A model generated the notes under the pieces. That model was given only the letters and a program-made list of their open reading frames with translations. It was not told the origin of the DNA and searched no databases. Source: Clostridia bacterium (lineage in GTDB: Bacteria > Bacillota_A > Clostridia > Oscillospirales > CAG-272). Taken from it: DNA of 64,000 nt. Within the stretch, counting starts at the first letter, position 1; each line of letters opens with the position of its first letter. Of the stretch, positions 8,948 through 17,779 are shown piece after piece. The translations under genes were made by a program, and so were the position numbers. Where the stretch lies: contig JAFTRQ010000037.1 of assembly GCA_017462125.1 (NCBI GenBank), positions 23,343 to 87,342 on the forward strand, given 5' to 3'.

Positions 8948-9879
8948 AAAAGAAAATTTTTATCGACGGTCGCGCGGGCACCACGGGGCTCCGCATTTAC
9001 GAGCGTCTTGAAGCAAGAGAAGATATAGAGCTTATCGTCCTTTCGGAGGATGAAAGAAAGGACGTGGCGGCAAGAAAGCGCGCGCTGAACGAAGCCGATG
9101 TGGCTTTCCTTTGCCTCCCCGATGACGCGGCGAGAGAGTCGGTGTCGCTGATTGAAAACGAAAACACCGTGGTGATTGATACCTCCACCGCGCACAGAAC
9201 CCTTGAGGGCTGGTGCTACGGCTTCCCTGAGCTTTCCGGGGAGCTTGAGGCAAAGCTGAAAAATGCCAAGCGGATCGCAGTTCCCGGATGTCACGCAAGC
9301 GGATTTATCGCACTTGTATATCCCTTGATAAAAAAGGAAATCCTTTCTCCGGACGCACTCTTGACCTGCCATAGTATAACGGGCTATAGCGGCGGCGGAA
9401 AGAAGATGATCGCCGAGTACGAGAGCGAGGAGAGAAGTGAGCTTTTCGATGCTCCCAGACAGTACGCACTCGGTCAGACCCATAAGCACCTTAAGGAAAT
9501 GAAAGCGATCACGGGCCTTTCAAGCGAGCCTATCTTCTGCCCCATCGTTTCGGATTTCTACAGCGGAATGACGGTGACCGTGCCCCTTTTCGCAAGTCAG
9601 CTGAATGCGGGCTTTACCGCTGACGATATAAAAAAGCTTTATGCTGAAAAGTATAATACAGAGCTTGTTGAGTATCTTGAAAACGCCGATGATGGCGGTC
9701 TTATCTCGGGAGCCAAGCTCTCACGCAAGGACTCGATGAAGATTACGGTCGCAGGAAATGCAGACAGAATTCTGCTGATCGCTATGTATGATAACCTTGG
9801 AAAGGGCGCATCGGGCGCGGCTGTCGAATGCCTCAACTTTGTCCTCGGAGTTGAAAAAACCGAAGGATTGGATATTTAA
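8944..9879 (+). CDS. argC: N-acetyl-gamma-glutamyl-phosphate reductase, type 2
   Basis: 311 residues, the shorter 'type 2' AGPR. NADPH-dependent reduction of N-acetylglutamyl phosphate to the semialdehyde. The N-terminal Rossmann motif is DGRAGTTGLRI (residues 8-18), and the catalytic cysteine is Cys116 in VPGCHASGF. Later signatures are HSITGYSGGGKKM and the QTHKHLKEM helix. It overlaps argH by four bases, and argJ follows after 17 bases. Confidence 0.96.
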   Translation: MKKKIFIDGRAGTTGLRIYERLEAREDIELIVLSEDERKDVAARKRALNEADVAFLCLPDDAARESVSLIENENTVVIDTSTAHRTLEGWCYGFPELSGELEAKLKNAKRIAVPGCHASGFIALVYPLIKKEILSPDALLTCHSITGYSGGGKKMIAEYESEERSELFDAPRQYALGQTHKHLKEMKAITGLSSEPIFCPIVSDFYSGMTVTVPLFASQLNAGFTADDIKKLYAEKYNTELVEYLENADDGGLISGAKLSRKDSMKITVAGNADRILLIAMYDNLGKGASGAAVECLNFVLGVEKTEGLDI

Positions 9880-9896
9880 AGTAAAGGAAAAACAAA

Positions 9897-11111
9897 ATGA
9901 TCACACAGATAAGTGGCGGCGTTTGCGCCGCAAAGGGCTTTACCGCAAACGGAATTCATTGCGGAATCAGAAAGAATAAGACGAAGAGAGACCTTGCGCT
10001 TATATACAGCGAGGTAAAGGGAACTGCAGCAGCTACCTATACGCAGAATCTTGTTAAGGGTGCGCCCCTGCTTGTTACCAAGAATAATATTTCCGACGGA
10101 TACGCGCAAGCAATGATCTGCAACAGCGGAAACGCCAATACCTGTAATGCCAACGGCATTGAGGTAGCGGAGGAGACCTGCAGGCTTCTTGCGAAGGAGC
10201 TGAACATTGATGCCAAGGACGTTATCGTCGCCTCCACCGGTGTTATCGGTCAACCTCTCGATCTTGCGCCTATCGCAAACGGTATTCCCACTCTTGCCGC
10301 AGGACTTGGCGACCATTCCGATCTCGCCTGCGAGGGTATTATGACCACCGACGTCAAGCCGAAGGAGATCGCTTTTGCATTCGACGTGGCGGGAGAAACC
10401 TGTCATATCGGCGGTATCGCAAAGGGAAGCGGTATGATCCATCCCAATATGGCAACGATGCTGGTGTTCATCACCACCGACTGCAAAATATCCTCCGAAA
10501 TGCTTACGAAGGCGCTTCGCGCGGATATCAAAAAATCCTTCAATATGATCAGCATCGACGGTGATACCTCCACTAATGATATGGTTTCGGTTATCGCCAA
10601 CGGTCTTGCCGATAACGATGAGATCGTTTCGGAGGGCTATGATTACGATGAATTCTGCAAGGCGCTTCGCGCAGTCACCTCCTATCTCTGCCGTTCTATC
10701 GCGGCGGATGGCGAGGGAGCAACAAAGCTTCTTGAATGTACGGTAAGCGGTGCCGTCGATGATGAAAACGCGGCTATGGCGGCAAAGAGCGTAATCTGCT
10801 CCTCGCTTTTCAAGGCGGCTATGTTCGGTGCCGACGCAAACTGGGGAAGAGTGCTCTGCGCTGTTGGCTACAGCGGCGCACAGGTTGACGTTAATAAAGT
10901 GGACGTTGCCTTCAAGAGCGCGAAGGGTATTATCGACGTTTGTAAGAACGGCTCGGGTGTGCCTTTCTCAGAGGAGCTTGCCAAGGAGATCCTCCTTGAA
11001 AACGAGATCGAGATCGTGATCTCTGTCGGTGACGGCGACGGTAAGGCAACCGCTTGGGGCTGTGACCTGACCTACGATTACGTTAAGATCAACGGCGACT
11101 ATAGGACATAA
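9897..11111 (+). CDS. argJ: Bifunctional ornithine acetyltransferase / N-acetylglutamate synthase
   Basis: 404 residues, full length for ArgJ. The protein cleaves itself within MIHPNMATMLVF before Thr187, the N-terminal nucleophile of the beta chain. It moves the acetyl group from N-acetylornithine to glutamate; whether it also uses acetyl-CoA cannot be read from sequence. No separate argA or argE is in the window, which fits the cyclic pathway. AAAGGA precedes the ATG. Its stop codon lies inside the first hairpin of the GTGATAT element that follows. Confidence 0.97.
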   Translation: MITQISGGVCAAKGFTANGIHCGIRKNKTKRDLALIYSEVKGTAAATYTQNLVKGAPLLVTKNNISDGYAQAMICNSGNANTCNANGIEVAEETCRLLAKELNIDAKDVIVASTGVIGQPLDLAPIANGIPTLAAGLGDHSDLACEGIMTTDVKPKEIAFAFDVAGETCHIGGIAKGSGMIHPNMATMLVFITTDCKISSEMLTKALRADIKKSFNMISIDGDTSTNDMVSVIANGLADNDEIVSEGYDYDEFCKALRAVTSYLCRSIAADGEGATKLLECTVSGAVDDENAAMAAKSVICSSLFKAAMFGADANWGRVLCAVGYSGAQVDVNKVDVAFKSAKGIIDVCKNGSGVPFSEELAKEILLENEIEIVISVGDGDGKATAWGCDLTYDYVKINGDYRT

Positions 11112-11223
11112 TTCGCAAAGCGAATTATGTCCGTGATATTCGCGGCGGTGCCGCGAGTGATATGCTCTGCAAGCAGAGCGTGATATTCGCCTTTGGCGAG
11201 TGATGTGTTTTGCTTCGCAAAAC
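11104..11223. repeat. Chain of five hairpins joined by GTGATAT linkers
   Basis: Five short perfect inverted repeats in a row: 11104-11132 (13-base arms, loop AAA), 11140-11156 (TCGCGGC/GCCGCGA), 11164-11179 (GCTCTGC/GCAGAGC), 11187-11199 (TCGCC/GGCGA) and 11207-11223 (GTTTTGC/GCAAAAC). They are separated by GTGATAT, GTGATAT, GTGATAT and GTGATGT. The arms differ in every hairpin while the linker stays constant. Loops are 2-3 bases. The first hairpin contains the argJ stop codon. It could be an RNA structure between argJ and argB or a mobile palindromic element. Confidence 0.9.
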
Positions 11224-11323
11224 GTTGCGGTAGCTTTTCTCGCTTTGCTCAAAAGCGATCTCATTCAGATAAATAATCTGTCAGCAAAATTTAACCATCC
11301 TAATTGAAAGCTTTTGGAGAGGG

Positions 11324-11362
11324 TGCAGGGAGAACCCTTTTTCCGAAAAGGTTCTCCCTGCA
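11324..11362. repeat. Variable-arm palindrome, copy 7 (upstream of argB)
   Basis: Arms TGCAGGGAGAACC/GGTTCTCCCTGCA (11324-11336, 11350-11362) around CTTTTTccgAAAAG. It ends 10 bases before the argB Shine-Dalgarno and is preceded by TTGAAAGCTTTTGG. Confidence 0.8.
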
Positions 11363-11383
11363 ATCTATCCAAAGAGGTAATTT

Positions 11384-12250
11384 ATGAATATCACACACGC
11401 ACAGAGAGCGGCGGTTATTACCGAGGCGCTCCCCTACATACAGAAGTATAATAACAAGATCATCGTAGTCAAGTACGGTGGAAACGCAATGATCAACGAC
11501 GAGCTGAAGGAAGCGGTTATGGGAGACATCGTGCTTCTGTCGCTGATCGGCATCAAGGTCGTGCTGGTGCACGGCGGTGGTCCCGAGATCACCGAGATGC
11601 TCGGCAAGGTTGGCAAAAAGAGCGAGTTTATCGACGGACTCAGAGTAACGGACAAGGAGACCGTTGACATCGTGCAGATGGTTTTGGCCGGCAAGATCAA
11701 CAAGAACCTTGTCAACCTGCTTGAAAACAAGGGCGGAAAGGCGATCGGCCTTTCGGGTATTGACGGCCATATGATCAAGGCGGAAATGCTTGACGATGCC
11801 CACGGATACGTAGGGGAGATCACCGAGGTTGACGTAACGCCTATCCTTGACTGCCTTGACAAGGGATATATCCCCGTTATTTCGACGTTGGGCTACGATA
11901 GCGAAGGAAACACCTACAATATAAATGCGGATACTGCCGCGGCAAGGATCGCGGGCGAGCTGAAAGCCGAGAGCCTTATCTCTATGACGGACGTTGACGG
12001 CATCCTGCGCGACAAGGACGATCCTTCGACTCTGATCTCCGTGATCAATGCCAGCGAGGCGCCTCAGCTTATGCGCGAGGGTGTCATCAGCGGCGGTATG
12101 ATCCCCAAGGTCAACTGTTGTATTGAGGCGATTCGCCGCGGAGTGAATAAGGTGTTTATTATCGACGGAAGAATTCCTCACTCGATTCTCATCGAGGTTC
12201 TGACCGATGCGGGAATCGGAACGATGTTTGTTGGCGGTAGTATGATATGA
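11384..12250 (+). CDS. argB: Acetylglutamate kinase
   Basis: 288 residues, amino acid kinase family. It phosphorylates N-acetylglutamate, usually the arginine-inhibited step in organisms with the ArgJ cycle. KYGGNAM near residue 29 binds phosphate, VLVHGGGPEI near residue 63 is the glycine-rich loop, and ISGGMIPKV near residue 233 contains the catalytic lysine. The start follows AAAGAGG. It overlaps argD by four bases. Confidence 0.97.
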   Translation: MNITHAQRAAVITEALPYIQKYNNKIIVVKYGGNAMINDELKEAVMGDIVLLSLIGIKVVLVHGGGPEITEMLGKVGKKSEFIDGLRVTDKETVDIVQMVLAGKINKNLVNLLENKGGKAIGLSGIDGHMIKAEMLDDAHGYVGEITEVDVTPILDCLDKGYIPVISTLGYDSEGNTYNINADTAAARIAGELKAESLISMTDVDGILRDKDDPSTLISVINASEAPQLMREGVISGGMIPKVNCCIEAIRRGVNKVFIIDGRIPHSILIEVLTDAGIGTMFVGGSMI

Positions 12251-13410
12251 TGAACATAAAAGAGCTTGATCAATCCTTTGTTGCAGGAACCTACGGCCGC
12301 TTTCCCATAGCGCTCACGTCGGGAAAGGGATCACACGTCTTTGACGACGAGGGAAACGAATATATTGACCTTGGCACGGGTATTGCCGTGAATACCTTTG
12401 GCGTGGCAGACCCCGAGTGGATCGCGGCGGTCACCGCCCAGCTTAGTAAAATTCAACATACGTCAAATCTCTATTTCAGCGAGCCCTGCGCGGTCTTAGC
12501 CAAGATGCTTTGCGAGAAAACGGGGATGAAGAAGGTCTTCTTTTCCAACTCGGGCGCGGAAGCCAATGAATGTGCTATCAAGACGGCGAGAAAATGGGGA
12601 GAGAAGACGAAGGGCGCGGAATATACTACGGTCATTACCCTTAAGGATAGCTTTCACGGAAGAACCCTTGCAACGCTTGCCGCAACCGGACAGGACGTGT
12701 TCCATAAGGACTTTTTGCCTATGCCGGAGGGCTTTGTCTACGCCGAGGCGAATAATATCGACGACGTAAGAAGGCTTACGGACGAAAACAAGTGCTGTGC
12801 CGTTATGTTTGAGACGGTACAGGGCGAGGGCGGCGTTTTGCCGCTCAAAAAGGAATTTGTCGACGGGCTTGTTGAGGTTGCGAAGGAAAAGAATCTTCTC
12901 CTTATTGCCGATGAGGTCCAGACCGGTAACGGAAGAACAGGGCAGCTTTACGGCTATATGAATTTCGGCATTCAACCCGATATTGTCAGCACGGCAAAGG
13001 GACTTGGCGGCGGGCTTCCCATTGGAGCAACGATGCTTGGTGAGAAGGTTCAGGACGTTCTCGGCGCGGGTATGCACGGCTCCACCTTCGGCGGAAACCC
13101 TGTTTCTTGCGCGGGCGCGATCAGCATTCTTTCACGTATCGATGAAAAGCTTCTTTCCGAGGTGAGAGAAAAGAGCGCGTATATCTTCTCGGCTCTTGCG
13201 TGCGCAGAAGGTGTCAAGAGCGTCAGCGGAATGGGGCTTATGATCGGAATTGAGACCGAAAAGGATGCCTCGGAGGTCATCAAAGCCTGTCGGGATAACG
13301 GCGTTCTTGTTATAAAGGCGAAGAGTAAGGTCAGACTTCTCCCCGCACTGAATATTCCGATGGAAGACCTTGAAAAGGCAATCGACGTACTGAAAAATGC
13401 ATTGAAATAA
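12247..13410 (+). CDS. argD: Acetylornithine aminotransferase
   Basis: 387 residues, fold-type I PLP aminotransferase of the class III group. It converts N-acetylglutamate semialdehyde to N-acetylornithine. The PLP lysine is Lys251 in STAKGLGGGLPIG, with the cofactor-binding aspartate Asp222 in IADEVQTG. FFSNSGAEANECA and DSFHGRTLA are family signatures. Two ATGs in a row start the frame; translation is coupled to argB through the ATGA overlap. Confidence 0.97.
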   Translation: MMNIKELDQSFVAGTYGRFPIALTSGKGSHVFDDEGNEYIDLGTGIAVNTFGVADPEWIAAVTAQLSKIQHTSNLYFSEPCAVLAKMLCEKTGMKKVFFSNSGAEANECAIKTARKWGEKTKGAEYTTVITLKDSFHGRTLATLAATGQDVFHKDFLPMPEGFVYAEANNIDDVRRLTDENKCCAVMFETVQGEGGVLPLKKEFVDGLVEVAKEKNLLLIADEVQTGNGRTGQLYGYMNFGIQPDIVSTAKGLGGGLPIGATMLGEKVQDVLGAGMHGSTFGGNPVSCAGAISILSRIDEKLLSEVREKSAYIFSALACAEGVKSVSGMGLMIGIETEKDASEVIKACRDNGVLVIKAKSKVRLLPALNIPMEDLEKAIDVLKNALK

Positions 13411-13432
13411 ACCCGAGAATGGAGAAACCCCA

Positions 13433-14335
13433 ATGAAACATTTATTGAAATTATCCGATTGGTCGGAAAAAGAGATAATAGATACCCTCAATCTTGCCGA
13501 TCAGTTGAAATTTGAAAAAAAGAACGGAATTGAGCACCATCACCTGAAGGGCAAGACTCTGGGAATGATCTTTGAGAAGTCCTCGACTCGAACCCGTGTG
13601 TCCTTTGAGGTGGGAATGTATGACCTTGGAGGCTATGCGCTTTTCCTTTCCTCACGCGACCTGCAGATAGGTCGTGGTGAGCCCGTAGGCGACACCGCGC
13701 GCGTGCTCTCTCGCTACATCGACGGAATTATGATCAGAACCTTTGCGCAGGAGGAGGTTGAAAACCTTGCGACTCTTGGCAGCATCCCGATCATTAACGG
13801 TCTTACCGACTACTGTCACCCCTGTCAGGTCTTGGCCGATCTTATGACGATCCGTGAGCATAAGGGAATCCTTAAGGGCAATAAGCTGGTTTATATCGGC
13901 GACGGAAACAATATGGCCAATTCTCTGATCGTTGGCGGTATCAAGGTTGGTATGGAGGTTGCGGTCGCTTGTCCCGAGGGATACAGACCCGATGCCGAGA
14001 TCATGAAATGGGCTGCTGAAAATGGCAAGTTCACCTGTACCGACAACGTTCTTGAGGCGGCAAAGGACGCAGACGTGCTTTACACAGATGTCTGGGCGTC
14101 TATGGGACAGGAATCCGAGGCGGAGGAAAGAAAGAAGATCTTCAAGGGTTATCAGATCAATGACGCCGTTATGGCAGTAGCCAAGCCGGATGCAATGGTG
14201 CTTCACTGTCTTCCCGCACACCGCGAGGAGGAGATCACCGCGAAGGTCTTTGAGGCTCATGCAGCCGAAATCTTCGACGAGGCGGAAAACCGTCTCCACG
14301 CTCAAAAAGCAGTTATGGTTATGTGTATGAAATAA
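13433..14335 (+). CDS. argF: Ornithine carbamoyltransferase
   Basis: 300 residues. It makes citrulline from ornithine and carbamoyl phosphate. The carbamoyl phosphate signature SSTRTRVSFE is near residue 47, the ornithine side carries DVWASMG, and HCLPAHREEE near residue 260 holds the catalytic cysteine. HPCQVLADLMT near residue 126 is also conserved. It lies 22 bases after argD with GGAG upstream, and closes the cluster, since a repeat hairpin and a gene on the opposite strand follow. Confidence 0.97.
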   Translation: MKHLLKLSDWSEKEIIDTLNLADQLKFEKKNGIEHHHLKGKTLGMIFEKSSTRTRVSFEVGMYDLGGYALFLSSRDLQIGRGEPVGDTARVLSRYIDGIMIRTFAQEEVENLATLGSIPIINGLTDYCHPCQVLADLMTIREHKGILKGNKLVYIGDGNNMANSLIVGGIKVGMEVAVACPEGYRPDAEIMKWAAENGKFTCTDNVLEAAKDADVLYTDVWASMGQESEAEERKKIFKGYQINDAVMAVAKPDAMVLHCLPAHREEEITAKVFEAHAAEIFDEAENRLHAQKAVMVMCMK

Positions 14336-14347
14336 ATGAACGTGAAT

Positions 14348-14389
14348 GCGGGGGAAGAAAACTTCTTGAAAGAAGTTTTCTTCCCCCGC
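14348..14389. repeat. Variable-arm palindrome, copy 8 (after argF)
   Basis: Perfect 20-base arms (14348-14367 and 14370-14389, GCGGGGGAAGAAAAC type) with a two-base centre. It is followed by ACCCCCATTTTTCAAGAAC, the family trailer. It lies between the argF stop and the converging gene on the minus strand. Confidence 0.85.
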
Positions 14390-14461
14390 ACCCCCATTTT
14401 TCAAGAACTTTTATGGGAAAGGGATGTTTTTTGTTCAATTCCTGTTTTGTTTCCGCGAATT

Positions 14462-15712
14462 TTATCTGTTTATTTCTGCAATCTCACCGTTGTTGACAAG
14501 CTCGCTCTGTCCTCCTGCGCGAATATTGGTAAATTGCAATTTGTTGATCGTTCCTCGGTTGACCATTACCGGCATATCACCCTTGTCGGTGTGATTTTCC
14601 TGAGTCACGTCATTGACGATCATATTTTCAACCGTAGCGCACTGACCCACGTAGATCGTCTCAACGGGTGTGTCGGTCTCAATGCGGTGGACGGCGTCAA
14701 TGGTCAGATTTTTTACGGTCAGATCGTTCTGCACGTAGAGCAGGGGATAGATGTAGCTGTTGCCCTTCATATATTCGGGCTTTCTCTCCGCCTTGGACAT
14801 ATAAATGTGATCGAGGTGGATGCCGTCGTAGCGACCGGTAGCATCGCCGGGATAGAACTTGGTGATACCGATGCCGTACTGATAATAGGTTCCGTGTACG
14901 TTGGTGATGCGAATGTTCTCGATGTTTTCTCCAACCGCAAGAAGTCTGACCGCACTGTGACAGTTTTCAGAGTAGATGCCGTCGATGGTAATGTTGGTGC
15001 AGTCACCGCAGCTGCCCTCGTGAGCGTTGATGGCAACAAGATCGTCGTAGCAGGTGCCCTTTAAGTTGCGGATAACGCCAAAGTGGCAGTTGCCGTCGAA
15101 ATGCACGCCGTCAAGGTTGACCGCATAGGGGTTGCCCATATTGTAATCAAAAACAATGTTTTCAATCGTGAAATAGGAAACTCGGTCAAAGGTCGCGCCG
15201 TAGTGAACGGGGTCCTTGAAGGTCATATTCGCCATTCGAAGTCCGCGCACGCCGTAAAAGAGCATTCCGTCGCCCGAGTAGCCGTATGGCTCGCGGACGT
15301 GAGTCTGCTCGGGGTTTGCAAGCTGCTTCATATTGTTGAAATTCCAGATGCCACCCTCGATCTCGATGTTTTCGGTCATAATCTCGGGCAGATATTTGTT
15401 GACGTGCGCCCAGAGATAGTAGGGATCGCCGTTATAGATAGTCTTGTATTTTTCGGGAATTCGCTCGGCATAGCACTCCACCATTCTGTTTGAGATCATA
15501 GGGCAGTTGGACATATCCATCAGCCGGACCTCGGCGTAGCGGGGGAGGGTCAGCTTGAAATTAGAGGGAAGCGTCAGCGTCTTTGATATAAGATAGCATT
15601 TTTCGGGTACGGGAAGGGAGACCTCGCAGACACCGCTGTCTATCATCTCCTGAATCGCGGGGTAATCGTCGTGAATACCGTCGCCGTAAAGCTTGTTTTT
15701 TAACGTGATCAT
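14462..15712 (-). CDS. Right-handed beta-helix glycosidase, GH28-like, cytoplasmic
   Basis: 416 residues. The start is set at the internal methionine with GGAGG about eight bases upstream, which drops eight residues. The body is a run of beta-helix coils of the form NIxIxGxxxxN. The segment LDGVHFDGNCHFGVIRNL followed by CYDDLVAIN resembles the catalytic region of GH28 polygalacturonases, in which paired aspartates act as general acid and base. No signal peptide is present, so it would act on imported sugars. It is the only minus-strand gene among the first 24 kb. Specificity is unknown. Confidence 0.7.
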   Translation of the reverse strand: MITLKNKLYGDGIHDDYPAIQEMIDSGVCEVSLPVPEKCYLISKTLTLPSNFKLTLPRYAEVRLMDMSNCPMISNRMVECYAERIPEKYKTIYNGDPYYLWAHVNKYLPEIMTENIEIEGGIWNFNNMKQLANPEQTHVREPYGYSGDGMLFYGVRGLRMANMTFKDPVHYGATFDRVSYFTIENIVFDYNMGNPYAVNLDGVHFDGNCHFGVIRNLKGTCYDDLVAINAHEGSCGDCTNITIDGIYSENCHSAVRLLAVGENIENIRITNVHGTYYQYGIGITKFYPGDATGRYDGIHLDHIYMSKAERKPEYMKGNSYIYPLLYVQNDLTVKNLTIDAVHRIETDTPVETIYVGQCATVENMIVNDVTQENHTDKGDMPVMVNRGTINKLQFTNIRAGGQSELVNNGEIAEINR

Positions 15713-15752
15713 AAAAAGAAACCTCCGATCGGGCAAAGATAAGGCTAATATT

Positions 15753-15781
15753 ATTATAAAGCGTATCCTGTGATATTTCTA
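15753..15781 (-). promoter_or_regulatory. Possible promoter of the beta-helix gene
   Basis: On the minus strand, TAGAAA, a 17-base spacer and TATAAT. The -10 is a perfect match but the -35 is weak. Confidence 0.35.
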
Positions 15782-15862
15782 TTGCTTTTTTGTCATATTT
15801 TAGTGAATTTTTATCATTTTTCGCTTTGCCCTGTGACTTGGTCACATCGGGAAAAAATTGTG

Positions 15863-15891
15863 TTGACTTTGTCGCGACGGTAATGTATAAT
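15863..15891 (+). promoter_or_regulatory. Sigma-A promoter of the ZIP transporter gene
   Basis: TTGACT, a 17-base spacer and TATAAT. A small inverted repeat, TGTGAC-TTG-GTCACA (15832-15846), lies 16 bases upstream of the -35 and could be an operator. Confidence 0.8.
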
Positions 15892-15924
15892 TTAATCAAG
15901 AAAACGTTGCGAAGGAGATCTTGT

Positions 15925-16725
15925 ATGGAAATGGTACTTCTGACAGCCCTCGGTGTTGGCGGAGCAACCGTGATCGGAGCACTGATAGGCTTTGTTTTTA
16001 AAAAAGCGTCTCATAAATTCAGCGATATCGTTTTGGCGTTTGCGGCGGGCGTGATGCTTGCGGCGGCGGTTTTGGGATTGATCATCCCGTCTGTGGAGCA
16101 CGGCTTTGCGATGCTTCGCCCAAATGACGATTCACCGTATATGGGGCAAAAATTACTTGCGCTTTTCATAACCGTGGCGGGCGTGTTTGTCGGAGCGCTT
16201 TGTCTGAATCTGATCGACAAGCTTGTGCCGCACCTACACAAAATGGTGGGAACGGATATCGAAGATCACAAAAACAATCAAAAGACAGGCAAGGTTTTGC
16301 TTTTTGTGATGGCAATCGCCATTCATAATCTGCCAGAGGGAATCGCGGCAGGTGTTGGCTTCGGCTCGGGCAACGTAGGCGAGGCTTTGCTGATCGCGGG
16401 CGGTATCGCTCTGCAGAATATCCCCGAGGGTATGGTGATCATTGCGCCAATGCTTTCCGCGGGGGTAAAGCCAAGCCGCACGTTTCTCATTGCGATGGGA
16501 ACAGGGCTTGTGGAGGTGGTCGGAACCTTTCTCGGTTATTTCGCTGTCAGTGTTTCAACGGCAATATTGCCGTTCGCTTTGGCTTTTGCCGGCGGTACGA
16601 TGCTGTATGTGATCAGCGATGAGATGATTCCCGAAACCCATGCCCACGGAAGTGAGCGCGGAGCTACTTACGCGCTTCTTATAGGCTTTTGTCTGATGCT
16701 GGTTTTTGACGTTTTGCTGGGTTGA
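15925..16725 (+). CDS. ZIP family divalent metal transporter, ZupT-like
   Basis: 266 residues from the ATG at 15925, which follows GAAGGAG. Integral membrane protein with about eight hydrophobic segments. The paired metal-site motifs of ZIP transmembrane helices 4 and 5 are HNLPEG (134-139) and QNIPEG (164-169). The loop between helices 3 and 4 (around 101-116) is histidine-containing (PHLHK). The family imports zinc, iron or manganese into the cytoplasm. It has its own promoter and no operon partner. Confidence 0.9.
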   Translation: MEMVLLTALGVGGATVIGALIGFVFKKASHKFSDIVLAFAAGVMLAAAVLGLIIPSVEHGFAMLRPNDDSPYMGQKLLALFITVAGVFVGALCLNLIDKLVPHLHKMVGTDIEDHKNNQKTGKVLLFVMAIAIHNLPEGIAAGVGFGSGNVGEALLIAGGIALQNIPEGMVIIAPMLSAGVKPSRTFLIAMGTGLVEVVGTFLGYFAVSVSTAILPFALAFAGGTMLYVISDEMIPETHAHGSERGATYALLIGFCLMLVFDVLLG

Positions 16726-16802
16726 TCGCGCTTTTTGTGGATTATCACGATAAATTTTCGATGAATCCTCCTGCTTTTCTACGCATTTTTCGCAACTTGT
16801 CC

Positions 16803-16831
16803 TTGACAGAATCGCGAGAAAATAGTATAAT
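16803..16831 (+). promoter_or_regulatory. Sigma-A promoter of purC
   Basis: TTGACA (16803-16808), a 17-base spacer and TATAAT (16826-16831), both perfect. Confidence 0.9.
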
Positions 16832-16837
16832 GGTAGA

Positions 16838-16905
16838 GTAATATTTTTCGGTACCGTAAATTAACGGACAAGCCGACGGGAAGCCCCGCGGTCAAAAAGG
16901 AGTAA
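16838..16905 (+). other. Structured purC leader
   Basis: About 70 transcribed bases before purC contain two small hairpins: CCGT-AAATTA-ACGG, and CCG-A-CGGG-AAGC-CCCG-CGG with one bulged A. The second sits right before the AAGGAG. I could not match this to a known purine-related riboswitch class. Confidence 0.4.
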
Positions 16906-16907
16906 TT

Positions 16908-17606
16908 ATGAATCTGCTTTACAAAGGTAAAACAAAAGACGTTTACGCACTTGAAAATGGCAACGTTCTCCTGAAGTTCAAGGATGACTGCACAGGCAAG
17001 GACGGTGTGTTCGATCCCGGTGAGAACAGCGTAGGACTTACCATCGACGGTATTGGAAAGGCAAATCTTCAGACGTCCGTTTACTATTTTGATCTCTGCA
17101 ACAAGGCGGGCATCAAAACCCACTACGTTTCTGCAGATATTGAGAACGCTACCATGGAGGTTCTTCCCGCAGAATGCTTCGGCAAGGACAAGGGCGGTAA
17201 CGGACTTGAGGTTATCTGCCGTCTTGTGGCTACGGGTAGCTTTATCCGCAGATACGGCGAGTATATCAAGAACGGTACTCCTCTTGAGGGCGGTTACGTT
17301 GAGTGTACCTTCAAGAACGACGAAAAGGGCGACCCGCTGGTAACAGGCGAGGGTCTCGTAGCGCTCGGTATTATGACTCCCGAGATGTTCGAAAGCCTTA
17401 AGGCGCAGACTCTTGCTATCACCAAGATCGTTGCCGACGACCTGAAGACCCTTGGCCTCGACCTTTGGGATATCAAGTTAGAGTTTGGTTACAACAACGG
17501 CGAGGTGATCCTCATCGACGAGATCGCTTCGGGTAACATGAGAGTTTATAAGGGTGACGAGATCGTTGACCCCGTTGAGCTCACCAAGATCAGTAATAAC
17601 AGATAA
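16908..17606 (+). CDS. purC: Phosphoribosylaminoimidazole-succinocarboxamide synthase
   Basis: 232 residues, typical for single-domain bacterial PurC. It joins aspartate to CAIR with ATP in purine synthesis. [10 protein letters not shown] at residues 4-13 starts the ATP-grasp-like fold. [10 protein letters not shown] and IKLEFG...[11 protein letters not shown] are the substrate and metal signatures. AAGGAG precedes the ATG. No other pur gene is nearby; it is transcribed alone from a consensus promoter. Confidence 0.97.
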   Translation: MNLLYKGKTKDVYALENGNVLLKFKDDCTGKDGVFDPGENSVGLTIDGIGKANLQTSVYYFDLCNKAGIKTHYVSADIENATMEVLPAECFGKDKGGNGLEVICRLVATGSFIRRYGEYIKNGTPLEGGYVECTFKNDEKGDPLVTGEGLVALGIMTPEMFESLKAQTLAITKIVADDLKTLGLDLWDIKLEFGYNNGEVILIDEIASGNMRVYKGDEIVDPVELTKISNNR

Positions 17607-17618
17607 TTGACTGAATAG

Positions 17619-17662
17619 GGGGGAAGGGGAAAACTTCTTTTAAGAAGTTTTCCCCTTCCCCC
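17619..17662. repeat. Variable-arm palindrome, copy 9 (after purC)
   Basis: Perfect 21-base arms (17619-17639 and 17642-17662, GGGGGAAGGGGAAAAC type) with a TT centre, 12 bases after the purC stop. The trailer ATACCCCCAACCCC and CTCTCAAAAAG follow. Confidence 0.85.
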
Positions 17663-17717
17663 ATACCCCCAACCCCTTTCAAGAACTCTCAAAAAGAAGA
17701 ATTATATGGATGGTTTA

Positions 17718-17746
17718 TTGATTTTTCGGGAAAAGTGTGTTATACT
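17718..17746 (+). promoter_or_regulatory. Sigma-A promoter of the phosphotransferase operon
   Basis: TTGATT, a 17-base spacer and TATACT, about 35 bases before the ATG at 17780. Confidence 0.7.
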
Positions 17747-17779
17747 GTAAAAGAGAACGCATATATAGGGGGGGACGAT

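Noticed and set aside
11104..11223. CRISPR array
   Set aside because: The repeated unit is only seven bases, and the segments between are hairpins of 13-17 bases and not unique spacers.
16838..16905. ZTP, THF or PRPP riboswitch before purC
   Set aside because: None of the conserved core strings of these classes that I know is present, and the leader is very short.
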